A stretch of 64,000 nucleotides of DNA, from positions 372,001 through 436,000 of the forward strand of contig CAVSNJ010000020.1 in NCBI GenBank assembly GCA_963729295.1, given 5' to 3'. Below the pieces are notes generated by a model, which did no database searches, was not told the origin of the DNA, and saw only the letters and a program-made list of their open reading frames with translations. The position numbers were made by a program, and so were the translations under genes. Every line of letters starts with the position of its first letter. Position 1 is the first letter of the stretch. Of the stretch, positions 9,103 to 18,070 are shown in pieces. This DNA comes from DATJLY01 sp963729295 (GTDB taxonomy: Bacteria; Pseudomonadota; Alphaproteobacteria; ATCC43930; CGMCC-115725).

Positions 9103-10597
9103 ATGCGACCCATCGTGCTGTGCGCCGCGCTGCTCGTCGGCGGATGCACCGTCGGACCCGACTTCGCGCCGCCCAAGGCGGAGACGCCCGCCGCCTGGAC
9201 CGCCGCGACGAGCCGGGTAAGCGCCGCGCCCGTCACATCGCTGGCGTGGTGGAAGAATTTCGACGATCCGGTTTTGACCTCGCTCACCGAACGCGCCGCG
9301 ACCTCCAATCTCGACGTAAAGGTGGCCGTGGTGCGGATCGCCGAGGCGCGCGCCAACCACGACATCGCCGCGGCAAGCGCATGGCCGACCTTGTCGGCCA
9401 ACGCCTCCTACGAGCGCGAGCGCATCAGCGAAAAGACCGCCTTCACCTCATTGCTCGGCAGCTTCGCCGGCGGAATCCGGGGCCGGCCACGCGCCGGGCG
9501 GCGGCGTGAGCGCGGCGCTGCCGGGCCTCACCAATCCGTTCGGGCAATACCAGGTCGGCTTCGATGCCTCGTGGGAGGTCGATCTTTGGGGCCGCATCCG
9601 GCGTTCCGTCGAGGCGGCAGACGCCAACACGGAAGCCTCGCTCGAGGACGGCCGCAACGTTCTCGTCTCGCTCTTCGCCGAGGTCGGGCGCGATTACGTC
9701 GATCTGCGCGCGGCGCAGCTCAGGCGCTCGGTGCTCGAGGAGAATCTCGCGACGCAGCGCGACATCCTTCAACTCGCGCGCGACCGGGCGCGCGCCGGGG
9801 TCGGCAATGATCTCGACGTGGCGAACGCGGCGGCACAGGTGGCGAGCACCGAGGCCGGGCTTCCGACCGAGGAAACCCGCATCGCACAGGACATCAACCA
9901 GCTGAGTTTCCTCCTCGGCGAGCCGCCGGGCGCGCTCGGCTCCGAGCTCGAGGAAGCGCAGCCGGTGCCGCCGGTACCGCCGCAGGTTCCGATCGGGCTG
10001 CCGGCCGATCTGGTGCGCCGCCGTCCCGACATCCGCGAAGCCGAAGCCCAACTCCATGCGGCGACGGCGCAAATCGGCGCCGCTGTCGCGGACCTCTTTC
10101 CGCGCCTCACCTTGAGCGCCGCCGCGGGATCGCAGGCGGCGCAATCCGGCAACATCGGCGTCTGGGCGAGCCGCTTCTTCTCGATCGGCCCCACCCTCGA
10201 GCTGCCGATCTTCAACGGCGGCGAGAAGCGCGCGACGATCGAGCTCAACGACGCGAAGGCGAAGGAAGCCGCGATCGCCTATGCGCGCGCCGTGCTCTCG
10301 GCGCTCAACGAGGTCGAGAACGCGCTCGCCGCCTATGGCGCGGAAGGAAGCCGCCGGTCCTCGCTCGAAGCGAGCGTGGAACAGAACCGCGAAGCGCTCG
10401 CCTTGGCGCGGCAGCGTTACACGGCCGGCATCACCACCTTTCTCGACGTCCTCGACGCCGAGCGCAGTCTGCAGCAGTCCGAATTGACGCTGGCCGACAG
10501 CACGGCCTCGCTCTCGACGGATCTGGTGGCGCTCTACAAGGCTCTTGGCGGCGGCTGGGAGGACGAAGGCGAGGTCGCGAAGGCGGCGGCGGACTGA
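9103..10597 (+). pseudogene. NodT-family outer-membrane efflux lipoprotein, frameshifted
   Basis: Outer-membrane channel (TolC/OprM/NodT family) that would complete the tripartite exporter. The N-terminus has a lipoprotein signal with lipobox VGGC followed by TVGPDF, typical of NodT proteins. The reading frame runs from 9103 (or ATG 9091) to about 9480. Homologous sequence then continues in the next frame from about 9480 to 10597, with two OEP-type repeats and the motif LPADLVRRRPDIREAEAQL. A run of four G at 9479-9482 is the likely slip site: removing one G joins both frames into one uninterrupted protein of about 497 residues. This is either a real inactivating mutation or a base-calling error in a homopolymer. 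Confidence 0.85.
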
Positions 10598-10622
10598 CGC
10601 CTTCGATCCGCCGCGCCGCTGC

Positions 10623-11396
10623 TCACTCGGCGCGCCCGGCCGCCAGGACGAGTGTGGGATCGGCGCGATAGAGATCGGGAAAGAGGCGCTTCAGGCTCTC
10701 GATCTTCGGCAGGTCGTTGATGACGATGTAGGGATAGTCCGGGTGGCGCGTCAGGAAATCCTGATGATACGTCTCGGCCGGGTAGAAACTATGATCGGGC
10801 TCGATGGTGGTGACGACCGGCGCGGCGAACGCATGCGCCGCCGTGAGCTGCGCGATATAGGCTTTGGCGATCGACGCCTGCGCCGCGCTCGTCGGGAAGA
10901 TCGTCGAGCGATATTGCGTCCCCTCATCCGGTCCCTGGTAGTTGAGCTCGGTCGGGTCGTGCGCGGCGGAGAAATAGATTTGCAGGATGTGGCCAAAGCT
11001 GATCTGGCGCGGATCGAACGTGACCTGCACCGATTCCGCGTGGCCGGTGGTGCCCGTGCTCACGATCTCGTACTGCGCCGTCCCCTTGGCGCCGCCGGCA
11101 TAACCGGAGACGGCGGATGTCACGCCTTTGACGTGCTGGAAGACGCCCTGCACGCCCCAGAAGCAACCGCCGGCGAGAACGACGATCTCGGGCGCGGCCC
11201 CCTGCGCCGCCGGCTCGTCGAGCGCGGGCGCGGGAATGGCATGCGCCCCTTCGGCGGCAGCAGGCAAGACGACGAGCCCCAATGACGCCGGGACCAGAAG
11301 CGCGAGTACGGCGAGCGCGCGTGCGATCGCCCGCGCGACGCGCCGTGGACTGCCATGAACGAAGCGTTGCGGCATCGATGACTTGCGTTTCATCAT
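10623..11396 (-). CDS. msrA: Peptide-methionine (S)-S-oxide reductase MsrA, exported form
   Basis: Repairs oxidised methionine (S-sulfoxide) in proteins. The catalytic GCFWG motif, the PDEGTQYRS stretch and AETYHQDF late in the domain are all present, so the enzyme should be active. The N-terminus is basic then strongly hydrophobic (ALAVLALLVPASLGLVVLP), a probable signal peptide or anchor, placing this copy in the periplasm. It is 257 residues from the tandem ATGs at 11396/11393; an upstream GTG (11429) or downstream ATG (11375) is possible, and none has a good ribosome site. It converges on the efflux operon with a 25-base gap. Exported MsrA proteins usually protect against oxidant stress. 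Confidence 0.9.
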   Translation of the reverse strand: MMKRKSSMPQRFVHGSPRRVARAIARALAVLALLVPASLGLVVLPAAAEGAHAIPAPALDEPAAQGAAPEIVVLAGGCFWGVQGVFQHVKGVTSAVSGYAGGAKGTAQYEIVSTGTTGHAESVQVTFDPRQISFGHILQIYFSAAHDPTELNYQGPDEGTQYRSTIFPTSAAQASIAKAYIAQLTAAHAFAAPVVTTIEPDHSFYPAETYHQDFLTRHPDYPYIVINDLPKIESLKRLFPDLYRADPTLVLAAGRAE

Positions 11397-11448
11397 CTCA
11401 TGGTAGGGCGGACGGGTTCCCGAGTCCAAGCGGCCGCGGCAACGACGG

Positions 11449-12630
11449 TCAAGACCACAAGCGCTGCGAGGCGATCCGCGCTCCCTCGCCGAGTGCTTTC
11501 AGCTTCGCCCACGCGATGGTGATGGGAATTTCGGTGTTGCCGGCGGTCGATTGAAAGCCGCAATCGTTGCCGAAGATCACGTTCTCGCGGCCCGCGGCGC
11601 GGGCCCAGCGCTCGATGCGATCGGCGACCGTCTCCGGATGCTCGATGAGGACGTTCGAATGCGTCACGGCGCCGGGGATCAGGATCTTGCCCGCCGGAAG
11701 CTTGATCTTCTCCAGCACGCGCCACTCGTGGTCGTGGCGCGGATTTGCCGCTTCGAACGAATAGGCGCCCGCCGTGATCGTGAAAAAGAGGTCGATCAGG
11801 TCCTCGAGCTGGAGATCGCTCACCCGCGGCCCGAAATTCACGCCGTAGCAGGTATGGAAGCGAATGCGTTCTTCGGGCAGCCCGCGCAGCGCATGATTGA
11901 GATGGCGGATCCTGCCTTCCATCCATTTGCGATAGTCGGACAGGGTCATCGTGTTCCGTGTGTCCCAGGCGCTGACCAGCGCCGGAAAGTCGATCTGGAG
12001 CAAGAGTCCGGCGTCGAGGATCGCCTTGTACTCTTCGCGCATCGCCTCGCCGAGGGCGAGGAAATATTCATCGTCACTCCTATAGTGTTCGTTCTTCAGC
12101 GACGAGACCGGCGTGATCGACGGCATGAACCCTTCATCGGCGCCCGCCGCCGCCATCGCCGCCTTCAGGTTGCGGATGTCGCGCTGGAGCTTCTCGTGGC
12201 CGACATAGCGGATCGGGCCGACGCACACGCGCGGCGCGACCCGGATCGTGTCGAGAAACGGATTGTGCTTCAGCACGTTCTCGTAGAAATCCGGAAACAT
12301 CAGCGCGTCGCGCCCGCCGATGCCCATGGGGCCGGTCGGCACCGGAAGTCCGCCCGGCGGCATGCGCGCTTCGAACCCTTCGAGGCGCTCGGCGACATAG
12401 TGCTGAAAGCTCGGCTTGCCGCACTCGCCGTCGCTCACGACATCGATGCCGGCTTCGACCTGCTTCTTGACGATGTCGGCGACGTGCTTCGTCAGCGCCG
12501 CCTCGTAGCCGCGAGCGTCCGGCGCCTCGCCCGCCGCCATGGCGCGCATGGCGGCGAAAATCTCCGGCGGCCGCGGCAGGCTGCCGGTGTGGGTCGTGCG
12601 AATGCGGTTCGCGCTGCGCTTCATGCTCAT
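11449..12630 (-). CDS. Cobalamin-independent methionine synthase-like methyltransferase (MetE C-terminal domain family)
   Basis: A stand-alone protein of 393 residues related to the C-terminal catalytic barrel of MetE. The start TTHTGSLPRP and zinc-site pattern HTCYG plus GNDCGFQS late in the chain match the family's zinc ligands (His, Cys, Cys). The separate N-terminal half of MetE is absent, as in archaeal and many bacterial short homologues. It may transfer a methyl group to a thiol such as homocysteine, but the methyl donor is unknown. The start ATG at 12630 is chosen because AGGAG lies five bases upstream; a longer open frame to 12771 lacks a site and would overlap the divergent gene. 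Confidence 0.8.
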   Translation of the reverse strand: MSMKRSANRIRTTHTGSLPRPPEIFAAMRAMAAGEAPDARGYEAALTKHVADIVKKQVEAGIDVVSDGECGKPSFQHYVAERLEGFEARMPPGGLPVPTGPMGIGGRDALMFPDFYENVLKHNPFLDTIRVAPRVCVGPIRYVGHEKLQRDIRNLKAAMAAAGADEGFMPSITPVSSLKNEHYRSDDEYFLALGEAMREEYKAILDAGLLLQIDFPALVSAWDTRNTMTLSDYRKWMEGRIRHLNHALRGLPEERIRFHTCYGVNFGPRVSDLQLEDLIDLFFTITAGAYSFEAANPRHDHEWRVLEKIKLPAGKILIPGAVTHSNVLIEHPETVADRIERWARAAGRENVIFGNDCGFQSTAGNTEIPITIAWAKLKALGEGARIASQRLWS

Positions 12631-12760
12631 CAGGACTCCTCTGCGCCCCGGGTTATAGACCCGCGCGCGGCGCATTGTGCCGGTCGCGAACGAGGTGCGC
12701 GAGAGCCAAGAATTCACGCTAGAATTTTCCGCGCGCGAGAAATCGAGCCCGGAGATGGTC

Positions 12761-13501
12761 ATGCCAGGCAAAATCCGTGTCGGGATCGGCGGCTGGACCT
12801 ACGCGCCCTGGCGCAAGACTTTCTATCCGGACGGATTGGCGCACAAGCGCGAGCTCGAATTCGCGAGCCGCCGCCTGTCCTCGATCGAGATCAACGGCAC
12901 CTATTATTCGACCTTCAAGCCCGCGAGCTGGGCCAAATGGCGCGAGGAGACGCCCGACGGCTTCGTGTTCTCGATCAAGGCCTCGCGCTATTGCACCAAT
13001 CGCAAGGAGCTCGCCGCCGCGGGCGAGGCGGTCACGCGCTTCGCCGGCCAGGGGCTTGCGGAATTGCGCGATCGGCTTGGGCCGGTGAATTGGCAATTCA
13101 TGGCCGGCAAGAAGTTCGATCTCGAAGATTTCGCGAGCTTCCTCGAGCTGCTGCCGCGCGAGGCCGGAGGTCGTCCGCTGCGCCATGCGCTCGAGCTTCG
13201 CAACGCGAGCTTCGCGAACCCGCGCTTCTACGATTTGGCGCGCCGCCACAACGCCGCGATCGTCTTTGCCGACGACGACGATTTCCCCGCCATCGACGAG
13301 CCGACCGCGGATTTCACTTACGCCCGCCTGATGCGGACGAAGGCGGAGCTCGCGACCGGCTACGCCAAGGCGGACCTCGACCGCTGGGCGGAGCGGACCA
13401 AAGCCTGGGCGCGCCGCGGCGACGTCTTCGTCTATTTCATCTCGGGCGCGAAGGAGCGGGCGCCGGCGGCGGCGCAAGCGCTGATCGAGCGGGTCGGATG
13501 A
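12761..13501 (+). CDS. DUF72 family protein (YecE-like)
   Basis: 246-residue member of the DUF72/YecE family, a TIM-barrel fold of unknown biochemical role. The opening RVGIGGWTYAPWR, the middle SIEINGTYYSTFKP and the end VFVYFISGAKERAPAAA are characteristic. ATG 12761 has GGAG six bases upstream; ATG 12755 is too close to that site. It is transcribed divergently from the MetE-like gene; TAGAAT at 12720-12725 is a possible -10 box without a clear -35. No functional link to its neighbours is apparent. Confidence 0.85.
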   Translation: MPGKIRVGIGGWTYAPWRKTFYPDGLAHKRELEFASRRLSSIEINGTYYSTFKPASWAKWREETPDGFVFSIKASRYCTNRKELAAAGEAVTRFAGQGLAELRDRLGPVNWQFMAGKKFDLEDFASFLELLPREAGGRPLRHALELRNASFANPRFYDLARRHNAAIVFADDDDFPAIDEPTADFTYARLMRTKAELATGYAKADLDRWAERTKAWARRGDVFVYFISGAKERAPAAAQALIERVG

Positions 13502-13526
13502 CCCCGGCGCGCGGCGAGGTGCTGCG

Positions 13527-14537
13527 TCATTTGAGGCGCTTGGCCGCTTCCTCGACGAGGCTCAGATCGGCGTAGTTGTGCGGATCGAGCGCCGTGGGGA
13601 TGAAGCCCAGCTCGTGCGCAGCTGCGATGTTGGCCTGCAGCGCGTCGAGATCGGGCTTGCCGACCGGGCTGCGATATACGTCCCGCGGCGTGAAGGCCCA
13701 GCCCGCCCAGAGCGTCTCGGGCGTCTTGGTAAAGGCCGTCACGATCTTCAGCACCTCATCGTGGTGTGCCGGATCGAGGTACCACCGGATCTGGCGCAGA
13801 TTGTCCTCGAAGTAATCGACGAGCGCGGCGCGGTTCTTGGCGATGAAGCCCGCGCGCGCGACGTTTATCAAGAGCTGCGAGGGGCCGCCCATCGCTTCCT
13901 TCTGCGTGAAGAGCACGTGCGCCACGGAGTTGATCTGCGGATCGAACGAGAACGGCGGCACGAGGGCGGCGAGATCGACTTTGTGATCGAGCAGCTCGGG
14001 CTTCATGTTCGGGAACACGGTCTCGATCAGCGTGTAGTCGCGCTTGTCCTCGAGCCCATGCCGGCGCAGCATCATGCGCATCCCGATATCGATCGCCGCG
14101 CCGATCGCATTCGACGTCACGATCTTGCCCTTCAGATCCTCGACCTTCTTCACCGGCCCGTCGTTCAGCACATAGAAGCGGTTGCTGAAGCCGTCGCCGA
14201 CGCCGTCCTCGATCGCGTCAGCGACTGCGCGTAGATCGTCGAGCTTGGCGTTCTCGATCGCGAGCGCGAAGGCCGGGAAGCCCAACGGCGCGAGATCGAC
14301 CTCGCCCGAGGCGAGGCCGGTAATCATCGCCGGGGTGCTGGTGAAGTGGACGTAATCGAGCGTGTAGCTCTTGCCCTCGTGCTGGGAGATGCCGGCTTTG
14401 CCGAGCATCGCGAGCGGCGAGTCGGTTGGTGCGACGATCCAGGCGACCTTGATCGCCACCGGCTCGGCCTGCGCCGCCGCACCGGCCAAAAGCAGCGCCG
14501 CCGTCGTCACGGCCGCGATCGTCTTCGATAAATCCAT
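13527..14537 (-). CDS. NitT/TauT-type ABC transporter substrate-binding protein
   Basis: Periplasmic binding protein of the SsuA/TauA/NMT1 fold, 336 residues, with signal peptide (MDLSKTIAAVTTAALLLAGAA then AQA cleavage region). It would capture a small organic anion such as a sulfonate or carboxylate. Three ATGs lie in a row (14543, 14540, 14537); the third is best spaced from GGGAG. It follows the 14572-16856 cluster on the same strand with a gap of about 30 bases, so co-transcription with the cupins is likely. No permease or ATPase gene adjoins it; the nearest TauC/TauB pair is at 29344-30987. Confidence 0.85.
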   Translation of the reverse strand: MDLSKTIAAVTTAALLLAGAAAQAEPVAIKVAWIVAPTDSPLAMLGKAGISQHEGKSYTLDYVHFTSTPAMITGLASGEVDLAPLGFPAFALAIENAKLDDLRAVADAIEDGVGDGFSNRFYVLNDGPVKKVEDLKGKIVTSNAIGAAIDIGMRMMLRRHGLEDKRDYTLIETVFPNMKPELLDHKVDLAALVPPFSFDPQINSVAHVLFTQKEAMGGPSQLLINVARAGFIAKNRAALVDYFEDNLRQIRWYLDPAHHDEVLKIVTAFTKTPETLWAGWAFTPRDVYRSPVGKPDLDALQANIAAAHELGFIPTALDPHNYADLSLVEEAAKRLK

Positions 14538-14571
14538 CATCATTCTCCCTCGGCGACGCGCGTTTCTGCGG

Positions 14572-15171
14572 CTAGGGCCGCGCCGGGGCGCCCGGCGGCG
14601 GGCGCTCGGGTTGCTCGGCGGATGCGCCCGAGCGGAGCGAGGCCGCGATCTCGGCCCAGCGGTAGCCCGCGAGATCGAGCACGGGATGAACCGCGCCGCA
14701 GGATGTGCAGGTCCGGCGCGCCGCGTCGTCGTTGAACGTCCGGCACGAGCGCAAATACCCCTCTTGCGGCAGCTCGGCCGCCGTGTCCCAGACCTGGCGC
14801 CACAATTCCGCGCCGCAGCGCTCGCAGTACCAGCACACGCCTTCGAGGCCGGGATGCTCGGGCTTGAAGCGGTATTGCACCGATTCCGTGGTAGGCACGA
14901 AACGGTGCGGCGTGCGCGCCGGCACATAGACGAAATCTCCGGGCTCGAGCGTGTGGTAGTTGACCGGCCCGCCGTGAAACAGCACGCGGCCCGCGCCCGA
15001 CATCTGCACGATGACCGTATCGTGCTCGCAGATGAGATAGAACGGCTGCGGCCGGTCGTTGCGGCTGAGGCAGAGCTGCGGATCGATCCCCGGCGGAAAT
15101 GTCGGGAACTCGTCGTAGGGCCCGGCCTCGGGCGCCTCGCGCGCGGTCAGGTATTGGCGCTTCTGCCGCAT
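14572..15171 (-). CDS. 3-hydroxyanthranilate 3,4-dioxygenase-like cupin (paralogue 1)
   Basis: 199-residue cupin with the C-terminal rubredoxin-like metal site of bacterial 3-hydroxyanthranilate dioxygenases: Cys116/Cys119 (WYCERCG) and Cys155/Cys158 followed by GAVHP. In the cupin barrel the last active-site His is present (His89, VPARTPH), but the usual His-x5-Glu ligand pair is not recognisable at the expected place, where the sequence is ICEHDTVIVQM. It may therefore have altered or lost catalysis. GGGAGG precedes ATG 15171. It is the third gene of a four-gene cluster, separated from a second cupin paralogue by a TAXI-type binding protein. Ring opening of an aminophenol-like compound is the family role. 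Confidence 0.75.
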   Translation of the reverse strand: MRQKRQYLTAREAPEAGPYDEFPTFPPGIDPQLCLSRNDRPQPFYLICEHDTVIVQMSGAGRVLFHGGPVNYHTLEPGDFVYVPARTPHRFVPTTESVQYRFKPEHPGLEGVCWYCERCGAELWRQVWDTAAELPQEGYLRSCRTFNDDAARRTCTSCGAVHPVLDLAGYRWAEIAASLRSGASAEQPERPPPGAPARP

Positions 15172-15182
15172 CGCTCGCCTCC

Positions 15183-16151
15183 CTAGATGATCCCGGCTTG
15201 GCGGTAATAGCGCTCGGCACCCGGATGCAGCGGGATCGACGTGGCCGCGATCTTCTTCGGGTCGAGCGGCCAGGTCACGGGGCTCCGCTCCGGCGGGATG
15301 TGGCGGTACTGGCGCTCGAGGATCTCCTTCGTCTCGCACATCGCCCAGGCGAGGAGATAGGCCAGCTCGTCATCGAGATCGTCGTTGGCGATCATCAAGA
15401 AGTCCGAGAAATCGACGGTGGCGAAGGGCGCATCGATGCCGCGCTGATATCCCGCGGGCACGATGCGGCGGCGCCAGCCGAGCGTGCGTTCGAGCCGCGC
15501 AAGCACCTCCTCCTCGACCGGGATGAAATTGAGCTCGTGCGTGTCGGCGAATTTCTTCCAATAGGGCGTCATGAACGCCTCGTAGAACACGGCGTCGGCC
15601 TTGCCGTCCTGCGCGAAGCCGATGCATTCGTGCGGCGGCCCGCCCTCGACATAGGAGCCGCCCCAGGCTTCGAACGTGGCGCGCGGGATACCCGAGGCCG
15701 CCATGATGGTCTGCACCCCGTAGCCGAGCGTGTTGTTGCCATCATCGCGCGAGGCGGCGATGCGCAGCGCCGGGCGCTTGGCGCGGAAATCGGCGAAGCT
15801 CTTGATGCCGTAGCGCGCGGGAATGGCGAGCACGAGCGGATCGGTCTGCGGCATGGTGCCGAGCGCGCGCAGCTTGGGAAACGCCTTGCCGTTGAAATAG
15901 CCGCGCCCGTCGAGCGCCATCGGCACGAAGCTTGCCGGCACGAAGGCGGACATGTGGATCTGGCCGCTCGACACCGCCTCGACCGCGTCGATGCCGGCGC
16001 CGCCCGTCCAGACCGCGATGCGCGTGCCCGCCGCGCTGTGCGACAGCACCTCGGAGGCGAGCCAACCGCAGATGCGATGCAGATTGGCCCAGCCCCAATC
16101 GCCCTGGAAATGCAGCTCGAGCTTGCGGTCGATGAACGGCGCCTCGGTCAT
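15183..16151 (-). CDS. TAXI-type TRAP solute-binding protein without signal peptide
   Basis: 322 residues related to TAXI-family solute receptors of TRAP transporters. The C-terminal IPLHPGAERYYRQAGII is close to the family's diagnostic ending, and TGGAGIDAVEAVSSGQIHMS corresponds to the ligand-site region. Unusually, the chain begins directly with polar sequence (MTEAPFIDRKLELHF) and no signal peptide, although the start is well supported by GAGGAG upstream of 16151. It thus looks cytoplasmic. No TRAP membrane subunit is in the window. It sits between two dioxygenase-like cupins with gaps of 11 and 15 bases, which suggests a role with them, perhaps ligand sensing or delivery (inference). Confidence 0.75.
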   Translation of the reverse strand: MTEAPFIDRKLELHFQGDWGWANLHRICGWLASEVLSHSAAGTRIAVWTGGAGIDAVEAVSSGQIHMSAFVPASFVPMALDGRGYFNGKAFPKLRALGTMPQTDPLVLAIPARYGIKSFADFRAKRPALRIAASRDDGNNTLGYGVQTIMAASGIPRATFEAWGGSYVEGGPPHECIGFAQDGKADAVFYEAFMTPYWKKFADTHELNFIPVEEEVLARLERTLGWRRRIVPAGYQRGIDAPFATVDFSDFLMIANDDLDDELAYLLAWAMCETKEILERQYRHIPPERSPVTWPLDPKKIAATSIPLHPGAERYYRQAGII

Positions 16152-16166
16152 CGCTGGCTCCTCGCC

Positions 16167-16856
16167 CTAAGGCGTCTTCGCCGCCATCACGCCTTCGAAC
16201 AGCGTGCGGCCGCGACGCACCTTGTCGCTTTGCGAGGCGTAGCGGTCGACACCCCACAGTTCGAGCGGGAACGGCGGGTTGACGTGGCCGCACTTGCCGC
16301 ACGTGCGCTTCTCGTCGTTATAGGCGCGGTAGGTCGCGACGCTCTCGACGATGGTTGTGAAGGGCGCGTGCGCGCCGCGCGCCTCGCGCTGCCGGCCGCG
16401 CGGCGCCGGCGTCGCGTCGAATTCATGGTTCAGGAGCTCCGCCTTGCACTTGGCGCAGCGGAAGACGACGCGCTCCTTTTGCGGCCGGCCGACGAGCTGC
16501 CGCTGGGTGATGACGATGAGGGCGTAGGCGTTCTGGTCGTCCTCGGCGCCGAACGGATTGCCGACGAAATGCTGGCGCGGGCCCACCCGGACGAAGCCGG
16601 GGCGGTAGCGCGAGCCTTCGGCCGCAAACGTGATCGAGACCTCGTCGACGTCGTTATAGTGCTCGAAGCTGCCGTAAAATGTGCCGGGGCCGCCGTCGAA
16701 CAGCGTGCCGCACGGCACGATCGCGCCCTCGTCGAGATAAGGGAAAATCGGGATCAGCGCCGAATTCGCGCCCTTCATGAACTCGAAGATATTGACCTTG
16801 AGCGGCTCCTTGTCGGGCGCCGGCGGCGCGAGCGTGCGGCTCTCTCGGTCTGCCAT
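16167..16856 (-). CDS. 3-hydroxyanthranilate 3,4-dioxygenase-like cupin (paralogue 2)
   Basis: 229-residue cupin of the same family as the gene at 14572 but better conserved at the active site. His66-x5-Glu72 (EHYNDVDE) and His96 (GPRQHF) match the 2-His-1-Glu iron triad of 3-hydroxyanthranilate dioxygenase, and Cys134/Cys137 with Cys186/Cys189 form the rubredoxin-like site. An Arg/Ala-rich insert lies at about 150-165. GGGGGA precedes the ATG. It is the first gene of a minus-strand cluster (second cupin, TAXI protein, this cupin and probably the SBP at 13527) behind a good promoter at 16899-16927. The likely reaction is Fe(II)-dependent extradiol-type ring cleavage; the substrate is unknown. 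Confidence 0.75.
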   Translation of the reverse strand: MADRESRTLAPPAPDKEPLKVNIFEFMKGANSALIPIFPYLDEGAIVPCGTLFDGGPGTFYGSFEHYNDVDEVSITFAAEGSRYRPGFVRVGPRQHFVGNPFGAEDDQNAYALIVITQRQLVGRPQKERVVFRCAKCKAELLNHEFDATPAPRGRQREARGAHAPFTTIVESVATYRAYNDEKRTCGKCGHVNPPFPLELWGVDRYASQSDKVRRGRTLFEGVMAAKTP

Positions 16857-16898
16857 TCGATCCCCCCGGACGCCGAAGCGACCCCGCGTCCGGATGCA

Positions 16899-16927
16899 AC
16901 TCTAATCGCGCGCCGGCGGTCTGACAA
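16899..16927 (-). promoter_or_regulatory. Sigma-70-type promoter for the cupin/TAXI cluster
   Basis: On the minus strand, -35 TTGTCA (16927-16922), a 17-base spacer and -10 TAGAGT (16904-16899). It lies about 40 bases before the ATG at 16856, leaving a short leader with a GGGGGA ribosome site. Confidence 0.5.
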
Positions 16928-17031
16928 TGCGATGCGTCGGGTCGGGCGACGCTATCGCCTTGGCATCCCGCGTCTGGCATAGTCGCGGTCACGTTGCCAC
17001 GGCCGAACGCGAACCGAAAGGGAGGAGCCCG

Positions 17032-17985
17032 GTGCCCAGGAGAGTTGCGCCGCTCGCCGCGGCGGCCGCGATCGCAGGCCTCTTCGCCAACGGGCCGGCT
17101 TCGGCCGCCGACACGCTGCGCGTCGGGACGCCCGAGGGCAGCGCCTTCGTCTTCGCGCTGCTCGATGCCGGGATCGGCGCAGGCATTTTTGCGCAGCACG
17201 GACTCGAGATCGAGAAGATCAATTTCGGCGGCGGCAGCAAGCTCGACCAAGGCATGACCTCGGGCGCGATCGATCTGTCGGTTTCCGGCAATTCCGAATT
17301 CGCATTCATCGTGAAGGGCGTGCCGCAGATGGCGGTGGCGATGATGGCCGGGCCGCCGGTGGACATGTCCATCATCGTGCGCGACGACAACGACATCGCC
17401 AAGCCCGCGGACCTCAAGGGCAAGACGATCGGCGTCACGTCGGAGACGTCGCTCACGTCGTATCTGGCGCTCGCCTTCTCCGAGCGGCAGGGCTGGGGCA
17501 ATGACGGCGTCAAGCGCGCCTATATCGGCGGCATGGACAGCGAGGTCCCGGCGCTGCTGGTCAAAAATGTCGACGCCATCATCGGCCCGATCGAAGGCGG
17601 GCTCATCCTCGACACAAAGGGCAAGGCGCACGTGCTCGTCAATTTCGGCGACATGAACATGTTCATCACTCACCTCATCTGCGCCAGCGACGCGCTCATC
17701 AAGGATCATCCGGACGAGGTGAAGCGCTTCCTCGCCGCATGGTTCGACACCGTGAAGTGGGCCGACGCGCACAAAGAGGACACGGTCCGCCTCGTCGAGC
17801 CGGCGACCCACCTCGCGCCCGAGCTCGCCGCCAAGGTCTACGACAACGACATGCCGGCCCTGTCCTTGACCGGACGCTTCGATCCCAAGGCGGTCGACGC
17901 GACGATGAAGTCCTTCATCACGCTCGGCCTCTTGACCGAAATCCCGAAGGACACGCCGGTCTATACCGAGAAATTCCTGCCCTGA
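17032..17985 (+). CDS. NitT/TauT-type ABC transporter substrate-binding protein (GTG start)
   Basis: 317-residue periplasmic binding protein of the SsuA/NMT1 family. The signal peptide runs from VPRRVAPLAAAAAIAGLF to ASA-AD. The DLKGKTIGVTSETSL stretch and the middle TSGAIDLSVSGNSEF are typical of the fold. GTG 17032 is chosen over an upstream ATG because GGGAGGAG lies six bases away and the signal peptide begins immediately. It is divergent from the cupin cluster and not next to any permease, so it is another orphan receptor. The ligand is unknown. Confidence 0.85.
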   Translation: MPRRVAPLAAAAAIAGLFANGPASAADTLRVGTPEGSAFVFALLDAGIGAGIFAQHGLEIEKINFGGGSKLDQGMTSGAIDLSVSGNSEFAFIVKGVPQMAVAMMAGPPVDMSIIVRDDNDIAKPADLKGKTIGVTSETSLTSYLALAFSERQGWGNDGVKRAYIGGMDSEVPALLVKNVDAIIGPIEGGLILDTKGKAHVLVNFGDMNMFITHLICASDALIKDHPDEVKRFLAAWFDTVKWADAHKEDTVRLVEPATHLAPELAAKVYDNDMPALSLTGRFDPKAVDATMKSFITLGLLTEIPKDTPVYTEKFLP

Positions 17986-17995
17986 ACCGGATCGG

Positions 17996-18025
17996 TTGCC
18001 ACGCCGGGAGGGCCGGGAATAAACT
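17996..18025 (+). promoter_or_regulatory. Sigma-70-type promoter upstream of the HD-domain gene
   Basis: TTGCCA (17996-18001), an 18-base spacer and TAAACT (18020-18025). It gives a leader of about 40 bases to ATG 18071 with GGAGGA in place. This suggests that the HD gene is not only read through from the binding protein. Confidence 0.45.
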
Positions 18026-18070
18026 CGTTAACATGTTGAACAGGCGGCGGTGCCGTCCGGAGGATCGCAG

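Noticed and set aside
16961..16983. TTGGCA...TGGCATAGT resembling a sigma-54 or sigma-70 promoter before the 17032 gene
   Set aside because: The GG-to-GC spacing is not the fixed ten bases of sigma-54, and the sigma-70 reading has only a 12-base spacer.
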